From: Paulownia fortunei | Lineage: Eukaryota; Streptophyta; Magnoliopsida; Lamiales; Paulowniaceae | Direction: 5' to 3' | Assembly (NCBI GenBank): GCA_019321725.1 | Contig: CM033110.1 | Location: 20,825,278 to 20,889,277, forward strand | Length of the DNA stretch: 64,000 nucleotides | Shown here: one piece after another, positions 11,086 through 23,505 of the stretch | How the letters are laid out: every line of letters begins with the position of its first letter | How positions within the stretch are numbered: position 1 is the first letter of the stretch | The notes under the pieces: model-generated | What the model saw: only the letters and a program-made list of their open reading frames with translations | Databases searched by the model: none | Told to the model about the DNA's origin: nothing | Translations under genes and position numbers: made by a program

Positions 11086-11592
11086 AGGATGACAATAACC
11101 CGACTCCATAACAAATTTGTTCCGTTCGGAGCGGATTTAAATTCGATTAAACGGGTAATGAATTTTAATTTTTTAAATTCGATTAAGTTTGAAATGGGTA
11201 ACGGATCGTATTGGACCAGTTGCGAATTTATTGCGTATTTTATTTAATGCGTGTTGTTAGAGTTTTTAATCACAGCCATATCTTCTCTTTTCCTCTCTTG
11301 ATTTTTTTCACTTTAGTGCATGTCAAATAGATGTTGGTAATTTATATTTATCTTCTTATATTTATTATATATATTATTATATATATATATTTTAAATATA
11401 TTATAAGGTGAATTTCAAGAGTGTAGTATTTGAGATTAGAAAATAATTTAAAAAATTTGAAAATGGATTGGCGGGTTTATATGAGTTGGACCCATTGGGT
11501 TTTATGTTCGAGATGGGTATTCAATTCAAACGGGACACGGTGGGTCTCGAAATTGGCTAAATTCGTTCCAAACCCAGTTCATTGTCATCCCT
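11086..11592. mobile_element. Possible non-autonomous element with short terminal inverted repeats
   Basis: The left end AGGATGACAAT (11086-11096) and right end ATTGTCATCCCT (11581-11592) are inverted copies differing by one G. The interior carries GGGTAA, GGACCCATTGGGTTT and GGGTCTCG-type words typical of a common plant repeat that begins GGATGACAA. I could not find a clear target-site duplication, so the boundaries are tentative. Confidence 0.4.
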
Positions 11593-14500
11593 AATTTATA
11601 CATCACTCCAATACTTCTTCAATACATATAAAACAATTTAGTATCGCTCCAATACAAATTTTACCAGATATTCCGTGCTATTAGTACTCCATGTTGGCAC
11701 TGATACCTTTTTGTCACGCTTCGGGCTCGTGGGATGGAGGTCCACAAGTGATATTCTATCATCAATTATATTTCACTTGTCTTCATTTTGCAAAAATAAA
11801 TTAACTTAAATTATTGAAATAGTATATTATATTCACTTATAAATTATTTCAAATTTTCTCCTACAATTAGTATGGAATATCACACTATCTGACTATCCCA
11901 ATATAAATTTAGTAGTCAAGAACTCTTAAATGAATATTAGTACACCCAAATTAGAAACAAAATTAAGTTACTATATACAAACTAGTTTAAAATGTTTGGA
12001 CAAATGTTCACGAGTGAAGATAACCAAATCTTCACAAACAATTCAATCCACTTACCTTCAACAAAGAATACTAGAAGAGAAAGAAAGTAAGCTCAATTAG
12101 ATGAAGAAGCGGAACAAATTTTCATGCTTATCCGTAGCAAAATAGTCGTCGAAGTAAAAAAGATGGCCCAAGGAGACGCGAAGAGGCCATATTTATTCGG
12201 GCTACTTCTTGACCCACTATTTTATCACTCACTCAATGAGATTTTTTTGCACGAATTTTGTTTCTAACAATCCATTTTCGAGTGTACTAGCCTATTTACG
12301 GCACTTGGATGGTGCGTGGGTCACTTTCAAAATTCAATAATGGTACCAATTTACTGGAAAAATCATGAATCATGATTGGAACAAACAAAATATTTACATA
12401 GACAAAAAGATAAAGTAAACATCATCAAAGGCCAATGTACTTGCACCACAAAAGGCCATCACACTAAAATATCATAGTTGACAACGGAGCTAGGGGCCGG
12501 AGATTGGGGGCGGCCGCCTCCAATTCACTGCCTCTCAATTTTATAAAATTTTAAATTTAAATATAATTATATATAAATTTGTTAAAATTACAAATTTGGT
12601 ATTCTTAAAAAATTAAAAATATTAATCTCACCATCCCAATTTAAATATTTTTGGCGACGTCCCTGGATTGACATTTTAGGCTAATGAAAAAGGTATTGCT
12701 TGCACCCATTAAGGAAGATCAAAGGAAGGAAGCATAAAAGCCATGATAAAAATAATCTATAGAAGGCAATAAACCATCTTTTCACTCATGCTTTTCACGC
12801 TTGAAAGAAATTAAGTTGTATTTTCAATACTGAAAGGTGTGTTAAAGCTTGACTTGGATTTCACTCGTTAATTAAAATATTTTTATGTAAATTAATGAAA
12901 CTTTTCGAGTACTGGTTGATGACATTTCACTTTCTTGGTTATTTCTTTATTTTCGTGTGACCTTATTCCTTCTATTTTTGATTATCGCACTCTCAAGAAA
13001 TTCATAAAAGTTGGAAGAGAGTGGCTTAACAAGGCGGATTAGGGTTTGAGGATGGGCCTGGATCAACAGGAAAGTTACCATTTCTCTCCCTTTATCAAGT
13101 AAGTATTTTATCAATTTAATAATGGTCAATTGGGCCTCTCTATGAGCTAGGACAGAGAGAATATCACTAGCGGCAGTGGAGGTAAACAGGCCAAAATAAA
13201 GGTTGAGCCCAACTGGAACGGATCTGGACTAGCCCAGACGTTGGACAGTGGCCCATCACAATCCATGAACTAATTTCTGCTTTTTCGAAAGTATCATTCT
13301 CCTGGCTAATTGGAGGTAAGACAATGGTTCCTCTTCATTGTCACTTAAAAGCTTGTTTTTTTTTGGCCTTTTTTCTTTGAAGTACAATTTCCTCCAGGGA
13401 ACTTCAATTCACATAGACATTATATAAGTTAAACTAGCATAAGTAATCCTTTTTTAGTTCGATCTTAGTATTTATATCTTTTTTCATCTTTAACACATAA
13501 TTATAATAAGATAAAAACGCTTACACATGAGAAGTCGATAAGCACTTTAGTAAGATTATTTAAAATATTTTGTAATAAGATAAAAATGCCTACATCTTAA
13601 TAGATATTATTGGGGCTTATATGACGTTATATCATATTTAAAAAACAAACTCTTAAAGTATTTGGATAAAATAAAATCATGAAGTTTATAAAATAATATT
13701 AATCACAATATGTAATTTATATGGTCAAATAATGAATTTATTAAGGTGTTAAAAATCAAATTGAAAACTCCTTAACTTTTTTAAGAATATTATAGAATAT
13801 TAAATTTCATCTTAAAATAAGCTCTTTTAAGTATTTGAGAAAATAAAATCATAGAACTTGTGAAATATTACTGATTGCAATTTTATAATTTATATGATCA
13901 AATTCTTAAACTTAAGTCGAGAACTTCTTCCTTTTTTTTAACATGCTTAAAAAATCTTAACATCTTAATTCCGAAGCTTACAAATTCATAATTGCAATTT
14001 TTTAATTAATTATATTTTATAAACTCTTAAATATCTTACAAAACATTTTAATAAGTTAGTAACTTCAATAACACACACTCTTAGATTCTTTTGCCACGGT
14101 TATATTTACACCACTTACATGTGCCTATGTCCAATTAATTTTATACATGCAGTGGTTGGTGGTTGCCATAATATTGAACAGCTGCCGAGTTTATATATAT
14201 ATAAAATATATATATATATATATATATAGTTCGGACAATATTAAATTACAACAATGTGGTACTTATCGAACGGCTAAGCCCCTCCGTTGGAGCATTTAAA
14301 GAATTAATTACATACGTACATGCATCAACTAATTCCTAATGTGCCCTCATTATTTCAAACTTCAAAGACTCAAAAGTTTGTATAGTATATTTAACTTTTG
14401 TTTCTATCTCATGCACGTGAACTTTTTTATATTGCTACATTCTCACCTCGAATTGATTTTTTATTGTGAAAATATATTTTGGGGCCTTGTGTAAATCGCA

Positions 14501-15257
14501 AAACAACATTTCGTTTTTCAATTCATTTTCATATTTTTAGTACAAAATTATTTTATTAAATTTTCGTATAAAAATAAAAATAAATTTAAATTAATTATAT
14601 TTTTATATAAATTATAAAGCTTTGAAATTAAAAATGTTTTTATTTTATATATAATTTTTTCTTCATAAAAAATATTAATATATTTAAAAACTTGACAAAT
14701 GTATGAAAAAACATAAATATTAATTTAAAATAAAAAATAAATTATATTTATAGTAATAAATAAATAAAATAAATGTATTTTTAGAATTTCAAATAATAAA
14801 AAATAAATACATTCCTTATAAAAATAAGGACAAACGGATCGAAAATTTGGCCCCAATGAATCAACTGAGAAAAGGAAAAAAAAAATTACATCAGAAAATG
14901 AAATTCGAACAATAAAAATGTTACTTTTCATTGTAAAGAAAACAACATAACCACATAGGTGTTTAGTAAAGATTCAAGTTTAAAATATTTTTGTTTTGTC
15001 ACATTAATTTCATTATAGATTATCTAATCCAATAAGCATTATAAAAATCAAAACCAAATTAATTAGCATAATCAAACTCATAATAACACTACTAATTCTA
15101 CATTAACAAACAATATCACAATAATGATATCCTCACACGGCCCCAACCACAACCACCCCCAACAGATCTGCGACATTTTCCCTCAAAACTCATCATAATC
15201 AGCAGCAACACACATTTACCCAACAAATAAAAAGAAAGGAAAAAAAAAAGCAGCAAA

Positions 15258-15279
15258 ACACACACACACACACACACAG
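15258..15279 (+). repeat. (CA)n microsatellite in the RALF 3' flank
   Basis: A run of about eleven CA units, 10 bases beyond the RALF stop and probably within its 3' untranslated region. Confidence 0.85.
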
Positions 15280-15288
15280 ACATTACAA

Positions 15289-15669
15289 TCATCGGCGGCA
15301 ACGGGTGATGGCGGAGCAGCCTCGAGTGTAGGGATGAACGGGGCCCCTAGCTCTGTAGCAGTTGTGGGTATAGTACGACCTACCGGAGCGCGGGGGGCAG
15401 GGGATTCTGTTCGCCGACAGCGCGCCGTACGAAATGTAGTAGTGGATCACTCTCTTCCAGAACAGCGAGCGGCGATTAGGCCCGCCTTCAGTAGTTTCTT
15501 CCTCCATGTCTTCTCCAATAAGCTCTTCATTGTAGAATGACATCCCCGTTTCCCACTGATCCAGCGTGTCGGTAGTAATCTGGAAGGTGGATTCATCAGA
15601 TTGAGCTGAGGCGACGAGGACAGTGAGGAGGAGAGTAAGGGAAAAGAGCAAGCGTTTAGGGGAGTCCAT
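15289..15669 (-). CDS. RALF: RALF (rapid alkalinization factor) peptide precursor
   Basis: A 126-residue secreted prepropeptide, intronless like most RALF genes. Residues 1-22 form a signal peptide (basic start, then LLFSLTLLLTVLVASA). An acidic propeptide follows, then the RRSL site (66-69) that fits subtilase S1P cleavage. The mature peptide contains YISYGAL (78-84), the receptor-binding YISY motif, and four Cys (91, 104, 118, 124) in two disulphide pairs, ending GCSAITRCRR. RALF peptides bind CrRLK1L receptor kinases such as FERONIA and LRX/LLG proteins at the cell surface, raise apoplastic pH and control growth. The PCPPRSGRSYYTHNC segment resembles the RALF24/31-like subgroup, which I infer from memory. 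All key residues are present, so the gene looks functional. Confidence 0.93.
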   Translation of the reverse strand: MDSPKRLLFSLTLLLTVLVASAQSDESTFQITTDTLDQWETGMSFYNEELIGEDMEEETTEGGPNRRSLFWKRVIHYYISYGALSANRIPCPPRSGRSYYTHNCYRARGPVHPYTRGCSAITRCRR

Positions 15670-18600
15670 GGGGGGAAAGTGAAGAAAGGAATTATGCAGA
15701 AGAGAGGGAGAAATGAAAGTTGCCGGTTTGGGTGGGTGTGGGTGTGGCGTTATCAGTAATATGTGGGAGAGTGATGTCTGTATGCTGGGGACAGCAAAGT
15801 CACATGCGTAGTTGAAAAAGAAAGATTTTTTCCACTAATTTGTTCTGATACAAAATTTTAGATAATGATTAATTTTCTTTTTTGCATTAATAGCTGGATA
15901 ATTTATAAAGAACGATTTTTTTTACAAAATAGTTAAAAATATATAAATTTTATATACTTTTATACTAGTGGCTTATATCATTATTTTAATTAAAGAACAT
16001 CTTTAAAAATTAAAAAAAATTCTATGTTATAAAGTAAAGTTTTATTTTGACTTCCCAAAAAGGAAATTGGGGTAACAAATTTAGGACAAACAGTATAATA
16101 TTTTGTACATGCATTTCTATATTATCATTCTAAAAAATAGAGGTTGAAAGTTGGTTTTGTTACATATTATTTTAAATGAAAGATTCTCATTGCAATATAA
16201 TAATAATAATAATAGATTACATAATAAAAGATGAATTATTATTATGAAGCACCTCAAAAAGAAAACTAAAACCAATACATTTAAAACAAATCAAGTATTA
16301 TTTAATTTTAGCATTCTAACTTAAGTAACTAAATCCTCTATCATGGCAGAAAGCCCTCTAGAAATTTGAAATTGAATTGTTTTTTTTTTTTTTTTTTTTT
16401 GTGAACTTATTGCTATATTTGTTTTTAATCATTAGAAGGATGATATCGCATGAATATGCAACTTTTAACGAGCAGAAGGTGCAAGATGCAATGCAAAGTA
16501 TTAACATTTTGCAATAATTGGATTTTTGAACTTGTCACACTTACATACGGCAGGAACCATTATTATTACAACCAACTCTTTTTTAACTAAAAAGTTATTG
16601 ATTTTTATATTGTTGATCTTTATAGAATTATACAAAATGGTGATGGTAATGTGTAAACTTACTTCAAAGTGATTTGAGATTTTTAATTTATAATTTTAGT
16701 CGGCTATAATTTTAACCCAAAAATGTAAAAAATAATTATTTTAACCCAATCAAACATTTTTCAAGAACTCAGTTGGATTTGACTAATCAATTGTAAGCTT
16801 TAGGTGGAATGCAGAAGATAAGAAATGAACAAAATAAAAGAGGGGGAAATGTTGCAGTGTGATTGGATCACAGCTGTGTGAATCATTCAATGTTCGCTTT
16901 ATTCCTATTTTTGTGGCCATTAATAAGGACTGCCTGTCTCGATTGGGGTGCACTCATTCATCACCGCTTGGAGACACTGCGTTCTGTAGCCGTGTTTTTG
17001 AATTTTGATACAAATGGTAGCTGGAAAGCATTTGGAAATTAAATGAAAATTGCTTTAAAATACAAATTCAATCACAAGTTTTTTTTTTTTTTTTATTTGG
17101 AGATAAATTTGCCAATAACTTTAAAAGGTGATGGGAATTCGCTGAATTATGAGGTACAAGTACAACTAAATGTACCCAAAAAAAAAAAAAAAAAAAAAAG
17201 TACAACTAAGAACCTGTCTGGTCCGGATGTTTACATGGTTTCTTTTGTGTCGAAGGATATTAATAGAGTGAGATCTCAAAGGGACTGAATTTTGAAGAAA
17301 AAACCCCATTAACTCAACAAATAAAAGCCAAAAGAATTATCTCCTTCCTAAGAAATATTTTTCTTGGATTTTGTCTCGTCTGAATTCCCGTTTCTATTTT
17401 ACATCAATGCTATGATGCTTGGATTTTAGATTTTACTAAGTAAACAGTAAAAATAAAAAAAAAATACAAAATTACATCATTTGAAATAAAAAATATATAT
17501 TTTCTTTATTAATTTCCTTGTTACAATTTAAGATCTTTATTTTCGTATTATTTATTATCTAAAAAATGATAGTCCTTGCTTGATTAATGGGCCATTTCGA
17601 GTACTACACCGGCCCTATAGATATGTGTGCATCTGCAGAGGAGCCCAAGTAAACTTTAAACCATCTTCAATTTAAAGCCTCTTCTCAATTCTAACAAAGC
17701 TGAATAAAAGTTCTAAATAAATATTCAGATGATCTTTCTTTTTCTTCCATTACTGGAATATAAATCCCTGTACTATTGGTTCAAGTCCTTTCACTTTCCT
17801 TTTAAATTTTCAATCACATGGCCAGTAACTTTTATCAATCATAAGTACATTTTTCATTGACCTGATCTCTGTAACTTTTCGTTCTACAAATATGGCAAAA
17901 AGGGTACAAAGATAGGTGAAAATTTGTAGAAGATCAATTTGTGTTACCTTTGTTCAAAACAAGAAAAGAGTAAAGGCAGAAAAGGGTTTTTTGTACGTAG
18001 AATCAACTCAATCCAAAAGTTCAAATTTATCCCTCAAAATACACTGGAAAAAGCCTGGTTTTGAACAGTATTGAATTCATCATGATACAGTTTGCATTTA
18101 CAGTTGCCAGTTCTCAGAATGGAGTTGGCTTCATCACTCTTGTGTCAATTGGCTTTTTCACCTTTTCAGGGCTTGTGATGAAGTGTTAATAAATTCTTGG
18201 CAGAAGTAATTTGCATTATTTACTCTCCATTGAATTCACTTCAACTTTTCTGTTTCCACTTTCTTTGACTTTGCTGTTTGGAGAGTAAATAAATGATTCA
18301 AAAAGTGTAATCAAGAAATGTGCAAAAACTACAGTATGACAATTATGAAAAGGGGGAAGCCTACCCCAGTTTCTTGGTTGGTTTATTTCAGGTAAAAAAT
18401 TCAACTTGGGTGCATAATTACTATAACTATGCTCTGAAGTCCTGCGGACAAATGGGATTCGGACCATTGCTTGAGACTGCTGGATCTTTATCAATGTTGA
18501 ATAGGGATCAATTTTTTTTTTTTTTATATTTTATGGAAGCAATAGTTATATTGATTTATGAAAGAATATCTAATATGATTAATCTCATTACATAATATGT

Positions 18601-18743
18601 ATATAATCTTTCCCTTTGATGCGGTATAGTTATTCCATGTTTGGATAGTTTTGCCCCTTATGTAAAACAAACTTATGAAACAGGAACATTCTAAATATTT
18701 TGCGCTATTCCTTAAAAAGGAACGTGAATAATACTTTCTTAAA

Positions 18744-19118
18744 TTCTTGATTAGCTTGCTTTGACCCATATTGATTATAAGGGTTTGGAATGATTTCAAT
18801 GACCCTAATCCATTTGTGATTACAGGTTATAAACCCGATCAAAAGTCATTTCAGATCTAGACACATTCAGACCGGATTTTCCTTAAACTCCCAAAAGTGA
18901 TTGGATCACCGTCAATAATATTTTACTAATTTCTTGATTAGCTTGCTCTGACTCACACTGAATTTTATATTGAAGGATTCGGGACTATTCCAATGACCCT
19001 ATACGAACCTGATCAAAGGTCACTCCAAATCAAAAGACATCAAATTGAGAGACTTTCGGACCGAATTTTCCCCTGAATGAACTAGTTCACCTGGCTCCAA
19101 AACGTGATTGAATCACCC
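18744..19118 (+). repeat. Diverged two-copy tandem repeat, unit about 190 bp
   Basis: Copy 1 starts TTCTTGATTAGCTTGCT at 18744 and copy 2 starts with the same word at 18931. Both continue through CAATGACCCTA, a CCTGATCAAAG/CCGATCAAAAG block and a CGGACCGAATTTTC/AGACCGGATTTTC block. Both end in GTGATTGGATCACC or GTGATTGAATCACC (about 18897-18910 and 19105-19118). Order and spacing are kept, with many point changes. Confidence 0.75.
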
Positions 19119-20440
19119 CTTCTCCATCGTGGCATTTTGAGCTCAAAAAATATATGTGTTGATTTAAAATAAATGTCACCAACTTGGCTTTCATTTTAAT
19201 ATATATAGGACAAATTACACGATAGTCATATAGCACATTTTTCAAATCACTTTGAAATTTCTCACGACTTTTATTACTCGCAACTAATGGGGGACAAGTC
19301 TTTTTCAATTGGAAAAAATTTCATTGGTTTTTTCCCTTTTTTTATTTTTTTCATAAAATCCTTCTTTCTGTTATCTTCCTATTTATCTCGATTTATGTTG
19401 AAACCTCCTCTCAAACACTAATTCATGATGAAATGAGAGTCCTGGTAGCCATAGTTGTATGTACCGTTGCAGAGTATATTATTTTATATTGGATATTGAA
19501 AAAAATAAAATGAAAAGCATTATCTCCGATTGCTCATAATTTCTTAATAGAAAAATACTTCAAAAGAATTTATTGAAAAATTAACTATATTACACCATGT
19601 ATATTGTATAATGTCGAGACCTCTAAGCCCTCTTTTTTGTGATGTTTGAACAAATGCACTAACTTCTGATTATAGATCAGGTATCTATCTGTACATGTGA
19701 AAAGGGACTGACTTGACCAGCTGCCCCACAGAAAAAAAAATGGAATAAAACATTGGTATAATTTTTATTATCCTTTGGCCTTTTCTTATCCAACAAGGTC
19801 TCTTCTCATCAAGATATAATTCTTTAATACTATTTCACAACTATTGCATATACCCCTATATCAAAATAATAATAATAAACTGCATGTATACTACTTATAT
19901 ACTATAAGTGTTTGCCATTGTTCCATACGTATAATTTAGTCCACTTAATAATTGCTGCTGCTGTTAGCCAGACATGCTTCATTCCAGCCTTCATGCATTC
20001 ACTTCCCAATTCCGGAAGTGTTATATACTCCATGGAACTATTTTTGTCCTGTATGAAGTATTTAGTGAGAATTCGCTTTGAAGTGATTAAGGCCTAAATT
20101 GTGGACCTACTTTTAATTTCTTCACATAAAATATCTTATATATATTAAAATTTATTAATCCACATCCTTAATCTAGCATAAATATGATCATTTGACACAA
20201 TTACTCGTCGTTTACAAAACAATAACAATTTGACATTGATCTATATTTTTTGATTGTATTCTATATATTACAATCGATAATATATATGTATCTTACCGCA
20301 CATTCACATACAAAAATATATATTTTAATATATTTGTGTGCAGCGGTGAAATGCATAATAAAAATTACAGCAAAATAAACTCAATACTACCAATTTATTA
20401 CTAGTAAAAAAGAGCCATACGGACAGTGTAAATGGGAAAC

Positions 20441-20444
<4 letters not shown>

Positions 20445-20472
<28 letters not shown>
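20445..20472 (+). repeat. (AT)n microsatellite
   Basis: Fourteen AT units about 1 kb upstream of the bHLH start. Confidence 0.9.
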
Positions 20473-20476
<4 letters not shown>

Positions 20477-21310
20477 TGATCCACATGGAGACGCGTGCCG
20501 TGGAAACGAGGGTGGGGTTGAATTACACTGCACCAACAGCAGAATCCGAAATTAGGAAAGTATAGGCAACACCTTCGGCCACCGCTTTCTGAACCTGATC
20601 AAGTCGTTATCTTTCTGACAGATTTCATGTGCATTGTGGGGTTTTCAATTTTTTTCTAAGTGGCAAAGCAAAGTGATTTCCGAATAAGGCAGAAAGCCAT
20701 GACTTTTCACTCCATAGAATCATAATTTTGATCAATAATATATGGAGGTTCATGCACCTTTACTCTTGTATATTCTGGTCTATACAATTCTTTATATATG
20801 GATCCTCAGTCTATCATTTATAGACCCCCCAATAAAGGTCTCCAAACTCCTAGCCGACCCCGAATCCGTCCAAATCCCACATCGAAAAAACGATAAAAGA
20901 TAGTGAAAACAATTACAAAAGTGAGAGAAGTGAAAAAAAATATAGCACTTCGCAAATGCAGGAGACAGGTCTGAATGACCATATTGTTACGTACTTGTCA
21001 CAAGTGATTGTCACTGGCTACTATTTTCTATCGATGAATTTAAAATACATATAATTTCTAAATGAGATTTTTTCCATTTTTTTTTAATAAACAAGTCGAC
21101 ATATTCGTCTAATTATCTAGAAAATTTTGTGTTCTAGAAGGTACCAATCTTTAAAATGTTGCCATGCCAAATTTATTATATGTCCATAAATAGAGAGGTG
21201 TGGCCTTGTGAGTGACCGACTATCCATGAATGCATATTATATAATATCTAAAAATACTCTCAGGATTAAATAATATCTCCAATTCTCCATCACTACTGAT
21301 GGCAACTTGT

Positions 21311-21318
21311 TATAAAAA
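21311..21318 (+). promoter_or_regulatory. Probable TATA box of the HECATE-like gene
   Basis: TATAAAAA lies about 130 bases upstream of the ATG, which would give a 5' untranslated region of about 100 bases. An alternative ATAAATAG lies at 21187-21194. Confidence 0.5.
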
Positions 21319-21441
21319 CCCTTCACACTGACATTTCCCCTCACTTCACTGGTCATTCTCTGCCGGGATAAACCCTGAATCTCTAAGGTCTCACTCATCA
21401 CTATTTTTTCAGCTTCAAAACCCCATTTTCTGTCTGAAAAT

Positions 21442-22128
21442 ATGGATTTCAACCTGATGGATTCATCATTCCCCAACAAAACGGAAACTGGGAAAATGAT
21501 ATTTCAGCTTGATAAATTTTCTCAACTCTCCGACGGGCTTTATCAAGAAACTTCTGAATCATCAGATTTGGAATTCTCTGGCGGAAGTCCCACCAGTTTT
21601 ACGGCGGCGGCGCCACCACCGTTTCAAAATGCATATAGCATAACACCACCTAATTCCTCTCTATCATTCTGCGACAACCCCAATATCCAAGAAACGAAAT
21701 TCCCTCTCTTTGTACAAAACATGGAAAGTTTGAATTATTTTCCGTGCACGAGTTTATCATTACAGAAAAGTGACTCGATGGAAGCCATAAGAGAGACGAT
21801 TTTCCGGGTGGCAATGATGCAGCCAATCCAGATCGACCCCGAATCGTTGAAACCGCCCAAGAGGAAGAACGTGAGGATTTCAAAGGATCCACAGAGCGTG
21901 GCGGCTCGCCACCGCCGGGAGAGGATAAGCCAGAAGATCAGAATTCTCCAGAGAATGGTTCCAGGAGGTACGAAATTGGACACTGCTTCAATGTTGGATG
22001 AGGCAGTGCATTACTTGAAGTTCTTGAAGAAGCAAGTGCAATCACTGGAACAAGCCGCAGCGAGTAACAGGCCTATAATGGGTGCTGGATTGTTTCCAGT
22101 GCTGGGTTCTATGCAAATGCTTAGCTAA
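21442..22128 (+). CDS. HECATE-like bHLH transcription factor
   Basis: A 228-residue, intronless bHLH protein. The segment [16 protein letters not shown] (113-128), then [19 protein letters not shown], is the signature region just before the bHLH domain of the HECATE (HEC1/2/3) group. The domain spans about 146-205: the basic part has Arg-rich RHRRERIS, helix 1 is [12 protein letters not shown], and helix 2 is [22 protein letters not shown]. Gln151 and Ala155 stand where typical E-box binders have His5 and Glu9. This is the known atypical basic region of HEC proteins, which work as partners of SPATULA-type bHLH factors in gynoecium and transmitting-tract development and in phytohormone control. 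The N-terminal half is Ser/Thr/Pro-rich and variable. HEC is the best fit; an IND/ALC-like factor is less likely because of the [16 protein letters not shown] context. Confidence 0.88.
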   Translation: MDFNLMDSSFPNKTETGKMIFQLDKFSQLSDGLYQETSESSDLEFSGGSPTSFTAAAPPPFQNAYSITPPNSSLSFCDNPNIQETKFPLFVQNMESLNYFPCTSLSLQKSDSMEAIRETIFRVAMMQPIQIDPESLKPPKRKNVRISKDPQSVAARHRRERISQKIRILQRMVPGGTKLDTASMLDEAVHYLKFLKKQVQSLEQAAASNRPIMGAGLFPVLGSMQMLS

Positions 22129-22214
22129 GACTGAACTAGTTTCTTGGTTTGCTTTTACCCTTTTTTCTTTCCCAATTTTTTTGAAGGAAAAAAATATCCT
22201 AGTTTTTGTAATTT

Positions 22215-22215
22215 T

Positions 22216-22248
<33 letters not shown>
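22215..22248 (+). repeat. Poly-T tract in the bHLH 3' flank
   Basis: A run of about thirty T some 90 bases after the stop, probably in the 3' untranslated region. Its length is likely unreliable. Confidence 0.8.
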
Positions 22249-22255
<7 letters not shown>

Positions 22256-22389
22256 GATTTGTTTTTCCGAAGGTTACAGTTGGAGGCAGAGCATATGTAT
22301 TTATTTTGGATAGTTTTCCTGAAAATTTCCAAACCATGATCCGAAACTTTATCCTGCGATGGACCTAGTAAGGAAATCACTAACGAACT

Positions 22390-23390
22390 TTCATTACAAG
22401 TTTTATTATATTTTATTAAATATGTGTGTAAAATTTTATATAGAAAATATATATGTGATAATAATTAATATAATATAATAAATAATATTTATAAATAAAA
22501 TATAAACATAACATATAATTAGTATAGTATAATAAATGATATAATATAATTTATAATAAAAAATTAATAAAATACGACTTTGAATAATAATTAATAGTCT
22601 GTGTGAGTTGGAAATGTATAAGACCGGGGTGATTCGGAGACTTTTTAAACAAGCAGTGGAAATACTTAACAAAATTTTATTGCAGATTAGACAGATTTAA
22701 TATAGAATATTAAAATATTTAATGCAGTTTAGACAAATGTTTTTGGGAGAAATCATGAATAAGACTTTAGATGTATTAATACTTTTGACTTATGACTTAT
22801 TGATTTTAAAATCGGATTGAATCGGTCGGTTTAATTAGAAACTAGAGGTGGATTAGATTCGATTAAATTCAAAAAATTGTTTGACCGATCAATTGGTCAA
22901 AACCGTTCAGAATCGGCCAAAACCAATTTGATCGGTTTTTATCCTTTTTTTTTTTAATTTTTTAATTTTTAATATTTTTAAAAGTTTAAATTTGATATTT
23001 TGTTATATTTATGTGATTATTTGAATTTTGTGTTTTGTTATGTAATTATTTATTTATTTTTATATTTAAAATGTATTACATAACAATAAATTTATTATAT
23101 TATTATTTTACATAATAAAATAAAAAAATATAATTAATTTTTATTATACTCGTTTGATCATCGATTGAACCGATTCGACCAATTAAAATACTAATTGTTA
23201 ATAAGATTGGTTTGATCTGATTAGAAAAATATTGATGTGAACAAAATAAAATTGAAATTGTGAACAAATTATGCTTTATAATAAAAAAATAAGGAATTTT
23301 ATTTTTAGTATATCTAATTGTATCTGTATTTATAATAAATTATTATAAAAGCGGGGCTTTGAGTGCAAAAGGGCAATGCCCGGCCACCTA
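22390..23390. other. Intergenic between bHLH and lipase genes (convergent)
   Basis: Very AT-rich sequence between two genes whose 3' ends face each other. It contains copy 2 of the dispersed repeat (22806-23222). I see no gene. Confidence 0.6.
22806..23222 (+). repeat. Dispersed AT-rich repeat, copy 2
   Basis: The counterpart, in opposite orientation, of 1632-1995. It begins with AATCGGATTGAATCGGTCGG, passes through TTTGATATTTTGTTATAT and AAATATAATTAATTTTTATT, and ends near GATTGAACCGATTCGACC. No coding potential is present. Confidence 0.6.
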
Positions 23391-23505
23391 ACCTAAACTA
23401 ATGTGGAAAGTGGATTCCCATGCGTCACAAGAATATGCTCTATATAATATATTTACAACCAATGATAAAAGACACATCCATCAGAGAAACTTAACAGCTT
23501 TTCTT

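Larger units (their letters stand above)
9900..15110. other. Intergenic AT-rich sequence with repeat remnants
   Basis: No gene is supported. It contains a GC-richer island with a 10-base inverted repeat (10510-10860), a possible short terminal-inverted-repeat element (11086-11592), a small GC spike with the palindrome GGCGGCCGCC (12509-12518) in a retroelement-like context, and an (AT)n tract near 14195-14227. Confidence 0.5.
15790..21230. other. Intergenic AT-rich sequence
   Basis: No gene is supported. It contains poly-T/A tracts (for example near 16380 and 17175), a diverged two-copy tandem repeat (18744-19118) and an (AT)n tract (20445-20472). The last kilobase is presumably the promoter region of the bHLH gene. 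Confidence 0.55.

Noticed and set aside
18081..18188. 35-codon open frame with a hydrophobic stretch
   Set aside because: Too short to separate from chance; no signal peptide plus Cys pattern or neighbours to support it.
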